From Methanoregula boonei 6A8 (GTDB lineage: Archaea > Halobacteriota > Methanomicrobia > Methanomicrobiales > Methanospirillaceae), in NCBI RefSeq assembly GCF_000017625.1, contig NC_009712.1, positions 930,001-994,000 on the forward strand: DNA of 64,000 nucleotides, in the 5' to 3' direction. The position numbers and the translations under genes are program-made. The notes under the pieces were generated by a model, which was given only the letters and a program-made list of their open reading frames with translations, did not search any database and was not told the origin of the DNA. Shown here piece after piece: positions 1-8,003 of the stretch (position 1 is the stretch's first letter; every line of letters starts with the position of its first letter).

Positions 1-177
1 TTCAACGTCTGCCATACGTGATATTTCATCATCTATGACAACGCTGCCGACAAGCTCCCAGTCATGGCTGCACCGGTCAAGAATTGCGAGAATGGCCTCG
101 CCCTCCAGTTGTATTTTCCGGTTCTGGAAATCATCAAACGGCCTGCACAAACAACAGACATCCATGTAGATTTTCAT
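1..177 (-). CDS. PIN-domain ribonuclease (toxin family), partial at left edge
   Basis: The first 59 codons of a minus-strand gene that leaves the window at base 1. The start MKIYMDVCCLCRPFDD, with an acidic residue at position 6 and the charged stretch QLEGEAILAILDRC, is typical of stand-alone archaeal PIN-domain proteins, which are metal-dependent RNases usually acting as toxins. Its ATG lies inside the stop codon region of the short HEPN ORF upstream (ATGA overlap), so it is the third cistron of a MNT-HEPN-PIN run. Only the N-terminal acidic residue of the active site is visible; the other catalytic acids lie outside the window. Confidence 0.75.
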   Translation of the reverse strand, partial: MKIYMDVCCLCRPFDDFQNRKIQLEGEAILAILDRCSHDWELVGSVVIDDEISRMADVE

Positions 178-332
178 TTTCCTACCTCACCGATGATGAT
201 CATTTTGTCCCGTACGGCGCTGATGGTTTTTTCATCGGAAGAGAATTGTTCATAGGACATATCCTGTAAAAAGAGGCCGATCTTTTCCATCGCATCGAGA
301 ATATCTGTGAGATAAATGCCGGAATCCCTCAT
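174..332 (-). pseudogene. HEPN (DUF86/HepT-like) protein, C-terminally truncated
   Basis: A 52-codon ORF reading MRDSGIYLTDILDAMEKI and ending IIIGEVGK. It matches the first half of HepT-type HEPN proteins, which normally run to about 110 residues. The missing half carries the RX4-6H ribonuclease motif, so as drawn the protein should be inactive as a toxin. Its ATG overlaps the stop of the nucleotidyltransferase gene (ATGA), the standard MntA-HepT arrangement. Its stop overlaps the ATG of the PIN gene. A deletion joining a HEPN gene to a neighbouring PIN locus would explain this. Reuse of the stub as a small antitoxin-like partner for the PIN protein is an alternative. Confidence 0.7.
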
Positions 333-622
333 GCGTATTTCACATCAGCAAGAACGGATTTTTTGAGTTCGTTCCGGAGTGCACGCTCAGGCACAATATC
401 GACCCAGTGGCCAAGGCGCTCTTCAAGAAAATATTTGAGCCGGGCAAGATCGAAGAGGTCTGCCCCATCAGCAAATGCCACGAGAAGATCGATATCGCTC
501 CCTGGCCGCTGCTCGGACCGTGCATAGGATCCAAAGAGCCCGATTCGCTGCACCTTGTAATCCTTCACACGTTCGCGGTCCAGGAGTGACAGTGTCTCCA
601 GGATCTCCTTCTGGGTGGTCAT
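329..622 (-). CDS. MNT-type minimal nucleotidyltransferase (MntA-like antitoxin)
   Basis: About 97 residues. The pol-beta nucleotidyltransferase signature GSYARSEQRPGSDIDLLV contains the paired aspartates that bind metal. In MntA-HepT modules this protein AMPylates and neutralises the HEPN toxin. I took the start at MTTQKEIL (622); an ATG three codons upstream (631) is possible, and the longer open frame further upstream is not conserved in type. The downstream HEPN partner is truncated, so the enzyme may have lost its normal substrate. Confidence 0.85.
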   Translation of the reverse strand: MTTQKEILETLSLLDRERVKDYKVQRIGLFGSYARSEQRPGSDIDLLVAFADGADLFDLARLKYFLEERLGHWVDIVPERALRNELKKSVLADVKYA

Positions 623-631
623 TATCTGCAT

Positions 632-1423
632 CCGGTGTTTTTTTCCTACGCTGTTTTTCGTCCGGGATCTCATAAGGGTATGCACGGACGGGCAATTATG
701 CCCGGGTTCTTCCTCCGAAAAATCCCGGCCATTTCGTTGTAACCTCACCTCTTCTCCAGCGCTTGCCTCTGCTTTGGGCATCTCCGGATCCATCCGTTTT
801 CCCCCATTTGGGTCTCACTTACAGACCTTATCCCATCCGGGCCCAAATTGAGCCCGGATGACCTTTTTAGGATCCCATCGGAGCCCGTATCGGGCTCCGT
901 TTCCCCACTTTCCAAAATAAGCCCAAATAAGCCGTATTTTTGCAATCGGACGATTTTAAAGGATCGCATAAAGGCCCTTTCCTGCCCTGATCTCTCTTCA
1001 ATCGGGCATTTGTTCATTCCTGGAAAAAGGTGCCAAAAAAAGGCCTCTATGGGCCGTTAATGGGCATTATATGGGGCTCAATTTAGGCGTATTTCTGCAA
1101 ACAGGGCTCAAATTGAGAGTATTTTCCACGCGAACCCAATCGGAGCGTTTTACGGGCTTTCCCTGGAGGGGCCCGGATCGGGAAAAGGGAATCCGGGCTT
1201 AATTTGGGCGTGTTTTTCCCGTGCAGGATGTGTCTTTTTCCCACTCCTCCGTCGGTAATGTATCCTTTACAGAATGGAAAACCAAGAGATCAAACCCCGT
1301 ATCTTCCTGGAAAAAGGGTGGGTGGGAGGGGGGAAATGCCTGCCGCCCCTCACCTCCAATACCCGTTTTTCACAACCGCACACATACCATTTATGAGCGA
1401 ATAATTGTGTAATTAAAAACAGC
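632..1423. other. Long noncoding stretch with repeat copy
   Basis: No convincing gene between the nucleotidyltransferase and the small membrane protein. The open frames here are GC-driven shadows. The stretch is full of short GGGCTC/GAGCCC-type words and contains one copy of a dispersed repeat (see 1086-1224). A near-identical short element, CGGGCCCAAATTGAGCCCGG, around 838-860 has a counterpart near 40390. Confidence 0.5.
1086..1224 (+). repeat. Dispersed noncoding repeat, copy A
   Basis: This 139-base segment aligns end to end with 40741-40881 in the same orientation. By eye about three quarters of the bases match. The best-conserved core is CGAACCCAA..CGGA..GTTTTACGGG (from 1131 here, 40786 in the other copy), and further shared blocks lie at both ends. 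Neither copy lies in a gene. The copies are too diverged to be a recent duplication. Function unknown. Confidence 0.7.
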
Positions 1424-1621
1424 ATGACGCAAAAGAAGCGTAACTTACCTCTGATGGTAGTCCTCCTTGCCCTTATAGAGGGACTGGCGATCTACCTCAA
1501 TATGGTGGCACATCCTGACAGCCAGCCCACCCTCACCATCGTTATCGTTATTCTTTTTGCCGCGGTAAGCGGACTCGGGGTATGGTATGCCACACGAGTC
1601 CGTGGCATGGAATGGTCCTGA
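1424..1621 (+). CDS. Small two-helix membrane protein
   Basis: 65 residues: a short basic start (MTQKKR), a hydrophobic helix at about 8-28, a polar loop with PDSQPT, and a second helix at about 36-56. I do not recognise the family. An A/T-rich TATA-like element (TTTATGAG, about 1390) sits roughly 30 bases upstream of the ATG, consistent with a leaderless transcript. It is isolated between decayed toxin-antitoxin loci. Confidence 0.6.
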   Translation: MTQKKRNLPLMVVLLALIEGLAIYLNMVAHPDSQPTLTIVIVILFAAVSGLGVWYATRVRGMEWS

Positions 1622-1640
1622 CTGCCGATCCCTAACCCGT

Positions 1641-1971
1641 TCAGATCGTAAAGATCCGGCTCAGCACGGCATTGCATTCGCGGGCAAGCTCTTCATTGAT
1701 CTCCCCAATCCCGCCTTCGATAAGATCCCGCGAAACGGTTGCCACCTTATCGAATTTTATCACCGATGCTCTCTTGAGCCCGGTGCCGGCAAAGGAAGGA
1801 TTATCGGCGGGAATGAGAAGATCTAAAGTCTGCCGGGTGTTTTGGGATCCTTAATGAAATAAACGCCACGACAACATCCTGGTCGCTTTCATGGATGATA
1901 AGAGCAGGCCGCAGTTTTAACGCGCTCATGTCCGTGAAAGGAAAATGGATCAGGACTATTGCGCCTTTCAT
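1641..1971 (-). pseudogene. MazF/PemK-type toxin broken by a frameshift
   Basis: The first frame from the ATG at 1971 reads MKGAIVLIHFPFTDMSALKLRPALII and then DVVVAFISLRI, the typical N-terminal half of MazF-family endoribonucleases. It then ends out of frame near 1815. Shifting by one base near 1826-1832 restores a good C-terminal half (DLLIPADNPSFAGTG, then KVATVSRDLIEGGIG), ending at a TGA at 1641. Total length, 331 bases, is not a multiple of three. The toxin is therefore inactive unless the base is a sequencing error or the frame is shifted during translation. Confidence 0.8.
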
Positions 1972-1976
1972 TGGTA

Positions 1977-2186
1977 TCACACTTTGACGTCGGCAACCGT
2001 ATAGAGATCAGGTTCGTTCTCAAGAAATCCCGAGAGCGAATGTTCCTCTACTGCATACAGGGCGTCCTTTGCGTCTCCCTCTTTTTTGGGAGATTTCACC
2101 ATCTTTTTTGTGGGAGGATGACCTTTTGCCACCCGGGATGCGGCCTGCGCAGTCATGATACAGTGTTGTTGTTCCTGTGCCTCCAT
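1977..2186 (-). CDS. Small ORF upstream of mazF, possible antitoxin
   Basis: 69 codons ending 5 bases before the mazF-like ATG. The C-terminal part (ALYAVEEHSLSGFLENEPDLYTV) is acidic, as in many antitoxin tails, and the position directly before a mazF is that of an antitoxin. No DNA-binding fold is recognisable, and a competing frame overlaps it. The N-terminus may be at an internal ATG (MTAQAAS). Assigned by position only. Confidence 0.4.
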   Translation of the reverse strand: MEAQEQQHCIMTAQAASRVAKGHPPTKKMVKSPKKEGDAKDALYAVEEHSLSGFLENEPDLYTVADVKV

Positions 2187-2354
2187 TAGGATTTCGGATC
2201 CGGCATATGCCGCTGCAATCCCGGGTCACCAAATTCCAAAAAGTCCAGGTCAGTCCCCCGAAAATATCCTCAAAACTCATCGAATCCAACGGGATTGGAA
2301 TATACGAATTTGCAGGATTTTCCCGGGACTGATCAATCATTCAGCACGTATGAG

Positions 2355-2807
2355 TTATTCTTCCCCGATATCTTCGTTCCACAGTTCCGGCTTTGATCCT
2401 ATGAAATCCTTCATGAGTTGTTTGCATTCGGGATTATCCAGGTTCAAAATTTTCACGCCCCGGGAACGCAGGTACTCCTCAGGTCCCTTGAAAGTCGCGT
2501 TTTCACCAATGACCACTCTGGGAATTTTATAGAGAAGAACAACCCCGCTGCACATATCACAGGGAGAGAGCGTGGAAAATAATGTCGCACGCTTATATTC
2601 TTTGGGCGTACGCCGGCCTGCATTTTCAAGACAATCCATCTCGGCATGCAGGATCGCGCTGTTGTTCTGCACCCGGCGATTATGTCCTCTCCCGACAATC
2701 TTCCCGTCAATCACAAGAACCGATCCAATAGGGATACCCCCTTCGGCAAGCCCTTTGCGTGCTTCGAGAATTGCTTCCTGCAGGTTCTGTTCCAGGAACT
2801 GGTCCAT
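2355..2807 (-). CDS. Cytosine deaminase, yeast Fcy1 type
   Basis: 150 residues of the CDA/deaminase fold. Zinc ligands and catalytic glutamate are in HAEMDCLENAGR and SPCDMC. Similarity to yeast cytosine deaminase extends over the whole protein, including GRGHN, the LSPCDMCSG block, the IPRVVIGENATFKG stretch and the end ..PELWNEDIGEE. This points to cytosine-to-uracil (salvage) deamination rather than tRNA or guanine deamination. Start MDQFLEQ chosen because the upstream extension overlaps the regulator gene and is low-quality sequence. A T-tract for the upstream gene lies between them, so it is probably transcribed on its own. Confidence 0.85.
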   Translation of the reverse strand: MDQFLEQNLQEAILEARKGLAEGGIPIGSVLVIDGKIVGRGHNRRVQNNSAILHAEMDCLENAGRRTPKEYKRATLFSTLSPCDMCSGVVLLYKIPRVVIGENATFKGPEEYLRSRGVKILNLDNPECKQLMKDFIGSKPELWNEDIGEE

Positions 2808-2934
2808 AGGTTGAACTCTGCGCTTCCTGGGTTTTAATTTTCCGCCGTGTCTTTTGTCGCAGCGTTGTGTAAGGGTATCCCCCTGCAAAATATCGTTTTG
2901 TGGGGAACCATACCAGGTACAATTTTTAAAAATT

Positions 2935-2944
2935 AAAAAAAAAA
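2935..2944 (-). terminator. T-tract terminator after the HxlR gene
   Basis: Ten consecutive A on the plus strand (T on the coding strand), about 45 bases beyond the stop of the minus-strand HxlR gene. Runs of U are the usual archaeal termination signal. Confidence 0.5.
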
Positions 2945-2988
2945 GGTTTTCCCGGACGGCCGGAAGCGGTATACAAGGGCAGTACCCG

Positions 2989-3342
2989 CTATTCTTCGCA
3001 TGTGAACTCGATGTCATCCCCCATATGCTCGGAGCCCCAGTCGCAGAGCTCATCGAGGATCGGGATCAGGGATTCTCCCTTTTTTGTAAGCGAATATTCA
3101 ACCTTTGGCGGGACCTGTGCGTACACTTTTCTTTTAACGAGCCCGTCTTTTTCCAGTTCACGGAGTTCTTTGGTGAGCATCCTCTGGGTGATCCGGGGCT
3201 CGACCTTGTCCACGATCTGGCTGAACCGGAGCGTCCCCTCCTTAAGCGTGTAGATGACCAGCGGCTTCCACTTGCCCCCGATCACGTCAAGGGTAGCCTC
3301 GATCGGCCAGCTGTATTTGTATTTTTTCGGTGGGATTTTCAT
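2989..3342 (-). CDS. HxlR-family winged-helix transcriptional regulator
   Basis: 117 residues from MKIPPKK (an upstream ATG at 3369 gives 126). It has the full HxlR pattern: [38 protein letters not shown] for the recognition region, then the wing and [13 protein letters not shown]. Family members respond to electrophiles, thiol oxidation or aromatic ligands. It is divergent from the MFS exporter and redox genes at 3522-8003, so control of that block is the natural inference. The divergent promoters lie in 3343-3521. Confidence 0.88.
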   Translation of the reverse strand: MKIPPKKYKYSWPIEATLDVIGGKWKPLVIYTLKEGTLRFSQIVDKVEPRITQRMLTKELRELEKDGLVKRKVYAQVPPKVEYSLTKKGESLIPILDELCDWGSEHMGDDIEFTCEE

Positions 3343-3521
3343 AGTATCAAACCTGTCAGTAGGTAACATGTTTGTTTGTACGCACTATTTATGTCATACT
3401 CACTTGATATATACCACAGGAACACTGGGGATACTGCCCGGAGCAGTTGAAGGATCATCTCTATGGAAATTATTTCCGCACGGTTCGTGACTGGTAAATT
3501 CATGAGGGAGAGTGCGTAGCC

Positions 3522-4973
3522 ATGCCCGCTGCAGCAAGGGCCGGGAACCGTTCTCGCCCCAATGCCGTGCTCGTGCTCATCCTTGCCGGCTACCTGATGA
3601 TCGTCCTCGACATCGCGATCGCCATCACTGCGCTGCCGCAGATCCATACTTCTCTTGGCTTCTCGGACACCGGGCTCTCCTGGGTACAGAATGCCTATAT
3701 GCTCACGTTCGGGGGGCTGCTCCTGCTCGGGGCACGGTCCGGCGATATTCTCGGCCGGCGCCGCATGTTTGTTCTGGGGATTGGTATCTTTACGGCAGCC
3801 TCGCTTGCGGTTGGTCTGGCACCATCTGCTGTAGTTCTTGTTGGGGCCCGTGCTCTTCAGGGAGTGGGTGCAGCTATCCTTGCCCCGTCAACCCTCGCGC
3901 TTCTCATGGCAAACTTTCCCGAGGGACGCGAACGCACGCGTGCAGTGGCATACTATGGCGCCGTTGCCGGGGTCGGGGCAAGTCTTGGTCTTGTGCTCGG
4001 CGGTATCCTCACTACGTGGATCTCCTGGCGTGTTGCGTTCTTCGTGAACGTGCCCATCGGGATCGCCATGATGCTTGCTGCACCGTATTACCTCACCGAA
4101 ACGGAGCAGCGCCCGGGCCGGTTCGATCTTGCCGGCGCCATCACCTCGACCCTGGGGATGACGGCGCTCGTGTACGGCATTGTCAATTCCGCGACCGCCG
4201 GCTGGGGCGATCCCACAACAATCATGGCCCTTGCTGCAAGCGTCCTCCTGCTCGCGTTCTTTATCTTTAATGAATGGCGGGCAGATCAGCCGATCATGCC
4301 GCTGCGCCTGTTTGCAAGCCGCGAGCGCACGGGGGCGTACGCAGCCCGTATCCTCTTTCTTGGGGCAATGCTTGGCTTCTGGTTTTTTATCACCCAGTTC
4401 CTCCAGGTCGTGGACGGCTTTTCCCCAATTGAGGCCGGCCTTGCCTTTTTCCCGATGACCGTTGCAAACTTTGTCGTGGCGGTCTATGTCCCGCAGATGA
4501 CACGGCGGTTTGGCAACGGGCGCCTGCTTGCCGGGGGTCTTGCCATCACTCTTGTGGGAATGTTCTGGCTGAGCCGGCTCTCTGCCGACAGCGCCTACGG
4601 TACCGGCATAGCGCTGCCAATGATCCTGATCGGCATCGGCCAGGGTGCATCCCTTGCCCCGCTCACGGCATCCGGTATTGCCGGGGTCACAAAAGAAGAT
4701 GCAGGCGCGGCATCAGGGCTCGTCAACGTTGCCCACCAGCTGGGCGGTTCGCTCGGGCTTGGTATCCTTGTGACGGTGTTTGCCGCTGCCGGTTCCGCTG
4801 CGCTTGCCGGACCCCAGCTCCTCGCGGTCCGCGTGGCGGCATCGCTGTCGGGCGGGACGATGATGCTCGGGATCGCCTTTGTCATCGTCATGCTCTTGAT
4901 CGTATGGCCCGGTACCGTACCCGGGAATCAGAACGTACCGGAGAAAATGAACTATCCGGAGGTACAAAAATGA
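3522..4973 (+). CDS. MFS drug exporter, DHA2 (14-TM) family
   Basis: 483 residues, almost entirely hydrophobic helices, with the drug/H+ antiporter motif A region (ARSGDILGRRRMFVLG) and motif B-like LVGARALQGVGAAIL. Length and helix number fit the EmrB/QacA-type DHA2 family. Start supported by GGGAG upstream. Its TGA overlaps the ATG of the flavin reductase, so the two are co-translated. Likely exports a toxic organic compound sensed by the divergent HxlR protein; the substrate cannot be told from sequence. Confidence 0.88.
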   Translation: MPAAARAGNRSRPNAVLVLILAGYLMIVLDIAIAITALPQIHTSLGFSDTGLSWVQNAYMLTFGGLLLLGARSGDILGRRRMFVLGIGIFTAASLAVGLAPSAVVLVGARALQGVGAAILAPSTLALLMANFPEGRERTRAVAYYGAVAGVGASLGLVLGGILTTWISWRVAFFVNVPIGIAMMLAAPYYLTETEQRPGRFDLAGAITSTLGMTALVYGIVNSATAGWGDPTTIMALAASVLLLAFFIFNEWRADQPIMPLRLFASRERTGAYAARILFLGAMLGFWFFITQFLQVVDGFSPIEAGLAFFPMTVANFVVAVYVPQMTRRFGNGRLLAGGLAITLVGMFWLSRLSADSAYGTGIALPMILIGIGQGASLAPLTASGIAGVTKEDAGAASGLVNVAHQLGGSLGLGILVTVFAAAGSAALAGPQLLAVRVAASLSGGTMMLGIAFVIVMLLIVWPGTVPGNQNVPEKMNYPEVQK

Positions 4974-5605
4974 AGGTATTACTGGTAAACGGCAGCCCGC
5001 ACAAGAAGGGCTGCACATGGACTGCTCTTTCTGAAGTTGCAAAAACCCTGAAGAAAGAGGGTATCGAATCTGAAATTTTCTGGATTGGCATAAAACCGCT
5101 CGCGGGTTGTACCGCGTGCAGGACATGTGTCAAAACCGGGCGCTGCATGTTTGACGACACGGTAAACGAGTTCCTCGATATCGCAAAAGATGCGGACGGC
5201 TACATCTTCGGATCGCCGGTACATTATGCTGCTGCATCCGGTGCATTGACGTCATTTATGGATCGTGTGTTCTATACTGACATGCTGGCCGGCAGACAGA
5301 TATTTTACTTAAAGCCGGCAGCGGCAGTTGTCTCTGCCCGTAGAGCGGGGACAACGGCCACCTTTGACCAGATCAACAAGTATTTCACTATCTCGGAGAT
5401 GCCCGTGATCTCGTCCCGGTACTGGAACATGGTCCACGGGGCACAACCGGCTGATGTGGAAAAGGATGAAGAAGGCCTGCAGACCATGCGGGTGCTTGCA
5501 CGGAACATGGCGTTTTTCCTCAAATGCAAGGAAGCTGGTCTTAAGGCCGGTGTACAGCTCCCGGTGCGTGAAGAGAGAGTCTTCACGAATTTTATCCGGG
5601 ATTAA
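4970..5605 (+). CDS. NADPH-dependent FMN reductase / flavodoxin-fold protein
   Basis: 211 residues. The flavin phosphate loop LLVNGSPHKKGCT at the N-terminus, the cluster CTACRTCVKTGRC (an iron-sulfur flavoprotein-like Cys motif), and FGSPVHYAAASGAL all fit the iron-sulfur flavoprotein/FMN-reductase group common in methanogens. Start at 4970 rather than 4904 because GGAGG precedes it and because it gives the ATGA overlap with the exporter. A short remnant of a paralogue lies at 8000-8083. Confidence 0.85.
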   Translation: MKVLLVNGSPHKKGCTWTALSEVAKTLKKEGIESEIFWIGIKPLAGCTACRTCVKTGRCMFDDTVNEFLDIAKDADGYIFGSPVHYAAASGALTSFMDRVFYTDMLAGRQIFYLKPAAAVVSARRAGTTATFDQINKYFTISEMPVISSRYWNMVHGAQPADVEKDEEGLQTMRVLARNMAFFLKCKEAGLKAGVQLPVREERVFTNFIRD

Positions 5606-5710
5606 ATTCAGAAGACTGACGCGGGACTGGGGGAGATACTGACGCAATCTCAGAAAAATCCGCTGAAGAGCAGTGAACTCATGAAAGCAGAGAGATAAGG
5701 AGGAAAGAAC

Positions 5711-6142
5711 ATGGATTCATCAAAAGAGATGCCCGTACCGGCAATCTTCCCGAAAGGGGAGAAGATCTCCGGGGGAGGCATCGTAAATGACCATTTCACC
5801 GGGACGGCATGGCTTTCCATGCTTGTTCCCGATGACGGGACCTATCACTGTCCCATCTACAATGTGACGTTTGAGCCGGGTGCACGGAACAACTGGCACA
5901 AACATCCCGGCGGACAGATCCTGCTGGTCACTGGAGGCAGGGGGTACTACCAGGAAGAGGGAAAACCTGCACGAGAACTGCATGCCGGGGATGTGGTAAC
6001 CATCCCCCCTCAGGTAAAACACTGGCATGGCGCTGCGCCGGACAGCGGCTTTGTCCATATCGGGATCACGGCAAACCCCGGGCTCGGAGATGCCCGGTGG
6101 CTGGAGCCCGTAACTGATGAGGAATATCAGAAACTTGACTGA
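5711..6142 (+). CDS. Cupin-domain protein
   Basis: 143 residues with both cupin motifs: PGARNNWHKHPGGQILLVTGG (metal-binding His/His and partner) and PPQVKHWHGA with a further His. This small cupin type often sits next to carboxymuconolactone decarboxylase, flavodoxin and aldo/keto reductase genes, as here, and is presumed to act in quinone or carbonyl detoxification. AGGAGG precedes the ATG. The substrate is unknown. Confidence 0.85.
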   Translation: MDSSKEMPVPAIFPKGEKISGGGIVNDHFTGTAWLSMLVPDDGTYHCPIYNVTFEPGARNNWHKHPGGQILLVTGGRGYYQEEGKPARELHAGDVVTIPPQVKHWHGAAPDSGFVHIGITANPGLGDARWLEPVTDEEYQKLD

Positions 6143-6176
6143 TAGATCAAACCAGATGTCTGGGGAGAGATAGATC

Positions 6177-6719
6177 ATGAACGTTGAGGGGTCAAAATGC
6201 CTGATCGCGTATTTCTCGCGTGCAGGATACAACTATGTCGGCGGGCAGATCGTTAACCTGCCGGTGGGTAACACTGAAGTTGTTGCAAAAATGATCCGGG
6301 AACTGAACGGAGGCGACCTGTTTCACATAGAACCGGTGAAAAAGTATCCTGCGGATTATACAGAGACCACTGATGTAGCAAAAGAGGAGCTCCGCACCAG
6401 TGCCCGGCCAAAGCTTGCCGGCCATGTGGAGACCGTGGCAGCGTATGATGTTGTTTTTCTCGGCTACCCCAACTGGTGGGGAACAATGCCGATGCCGGTG
6501 TTTTCCTTTTTAGAGGAATGCGATCCCGCCGGAAAGACCATTGCCCCGTTCTGCACGCACGAGGGAAGCGGTCTCGGGCACAGTATTGCGGATATCAAAA
6601 AAACGTGCCCGCAGTCAACGGTCCTCGATGGTCTTGCCATCCGGGGTGGCACGGTGAAAAACGCCCACGACAACGTGGCCGGGTGGCTGCGTGAGATCGG
6701 GATGACTGCAAAAAAGTAA
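6177..6719 (+). CDS. Flavodoxin
   Basis: 180 residues. LIAYFSRAGYN is the FMN phosphate-binding loop; VVFLGYPNWWGTMPMPV and FCTHEGSGLGHS are the aromatic and third FMN-contact loops of the long, flavodoxin_4-like family. Cytosolic electron carrier or quinone reductase partner. In the same plus-strand run as the cupin (34-base gap) and aldo/keto reductase. Confidence 0.88.
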   Translation: MNVEGSKCLIAYFSRAGYNYVGGQIVNLPVGNTEVVAKMIRELNGGDLFHIEPVKKYPADYTETTDVAKEELRTSARPKLAGHVETVAAYDVVFLGYPNWWGTMPMPVFSFLEECDPAGKTIAPFCTHEGSGLGHSIADIKKTCPQSTVLDGLAIRGGTVKNAHDNVAGWLREIGMTAKK

Positions 6720-6782
6720 GACCGTTGTCTCGAAAAGAATGTTGATCGTTAAAAAAATCTACACAAAACCGGTGAATGAACG

Positions 6783-8003
6783 ATGTTATACAGAAAAATG
6801 CCCAAAAACGGGGACAACCTTTCCATCCTCGGGTTCGGATGCATGCGCCTCGCCGCGAAAGCAGATGGTTCGATCGATGAAGAGAGGGCAACAAAGCAGC
6901 TGCAATATGCCATTGATCACGGAGTAAATTATGTTGATACGGCCTGGCCTTATCACATGGGAGAGAGCGAGCCATTTGTAGGCCGTGCCCTTACGGGCGG
7001 ATACCGCAGGAAGGTCAAAATCGCAACAAAACTCCCCTCGTGGCTTATCGAAAAGCGCGAGGACATGGACAAATTCCTGAATGCCCAGCTGGCAAAACTC
7101 CAGACCGATCACATCGACTATTACCTGGTTCACGCCCTTGTCGGCGAGCTGTGGGACAATGTCGAAAAGCTGGGTGTGGCGGATTTCTTAGACAAGGCAA
7201 AAGCCGACGGCCGGATCAAAAATGCCGGCTTCTCCTTCCACGGGGCCGGCGAAGATTTCTCCCGGATCGTTGACGCGTACCCCTGGGATTTCTGCCAGAT
7301 CCAGTACAATTTCCTTGACGAGAAGAACCAGGCAGGTACCAAAGGTCTTGAATATGCTGCCTCAAAAGGCCTTGGCGTTGTCATCATGGAACCTCTGCGG
7401 GGCGGCAACCTGACAAGGACCGTTCCTGCGGCAGTTCAGGAGATCTGGAACGAAGCCCCGGTGAAACGATCGCCGGCGGAATGGGCCCTGCGCTGGATCT
7501 GGAATCATCCTGCGGTTACGGTTGTCCTTTCCGGGATGAACGATGAGTCACACATCAAAGAGAACCTTGCAATCGCAGATACGGCAACTCCCGGTTCGCT
7601 CACCGCGGCAGAACTCAGTCTTGTCCAACGGGTGGAAAAAAAGTACCGCGAGCTCTTGAAAGTGGGCTGTACCGGCTGCCAGTACTGCATGCCCTGCCCG
7701 CAGGGCGTCAATATCCCGCTCTGTTTTGAGCAGTACAACAATCTGTACCTGACCGGCAATACCGATGGGGAAAAATTCATGTACGCCGCACGGCTGGGCG
7801 GTGCGGTCGGGCTTGGGACGCCCGCGTATGCATCGTTGTGCGTGCAGTGCGGAGAGTGCGCTGAAAAATGTCCCCAGCACCTTGAGATCCCAACGCTTCT
7901 TGAATCCGTGGTAAAAGAGCTCGAAGGGCCTGGGTTTGAGGAACGGGTGGCCATGGCACGGCAGATGTTCAAACAGGCAGGTCAACAGGAGGTAAAAGAA
8001 TGA
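6783..8003 (+). CDS. Aldo/keto reductase with C-terminal 4Fe-4S ferredoxin domain
   Basis: 406 residues. The N-terminal TIM barrel carries the AKR catalytic set (VNYVDTAWPYH with Asp52 and Tyr57, KIATKLP with Lys83, and a His near 117). From about residue 300 come two cysteine clusters, CTGCQYCMPCPQG and CVQCGECAEKCPQ, predicted to bind iron-sulfur clusters. This is the MPL-type oxidoreductase common in anaerobes; the clusters probably let it use ferredoxin or flavodoxin electrons. Its TGA overlaps the ATG of the remnant ORF at 8000. Confidence 0.9.
   Translation: MLYRKMPKNGDNLSILGFGCMRLAAKADGSIDEERATKQLQYAIDHGVNYVDTAWPYHMGESEPFVGRALTGGYRRKVKIATKLPSWLIEKREDMDKFLNAQLAKLQTDHIDYYLVHALVGELWDNVEKLGVADFLDKAKADGRIKNAGFSFHGAGEDFSRIVDAYPWDFCQIQYNFLDEKNQAGTKGLEYAASKGLGVVIMEPLRGGNLTRTVPAAVQEIWNEAPVKRSPAEWALRWIWNHPAVTVVLSGMNDESHIKENLAIADTATPGSLTAAELSLVQRVEKKYRELLKVGCTGCQYCMPCPQGVNIPLCFEQYNNLYLTGNTDGEKFMYAARLGGAVGLGTPAYASLCVQCGECAEKCPQHLEIPTLLESVVKELEGPGFEERVAMARQMFKQAGQQEVKE

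Noticed and set aside
745-1017. A 90-codon minus-strand open frame in the gene-free left tract
   Set aside because: No recognisable domain and biased composition; it lies in a repeat-rich noncoding tract.
3512-4270. Long frame of 252 codons overlapping the MFS exporter
   Set aside because: Arg/Cys/His-rich and in another frame of the exporter gene, typical of a GC-rich shadow.
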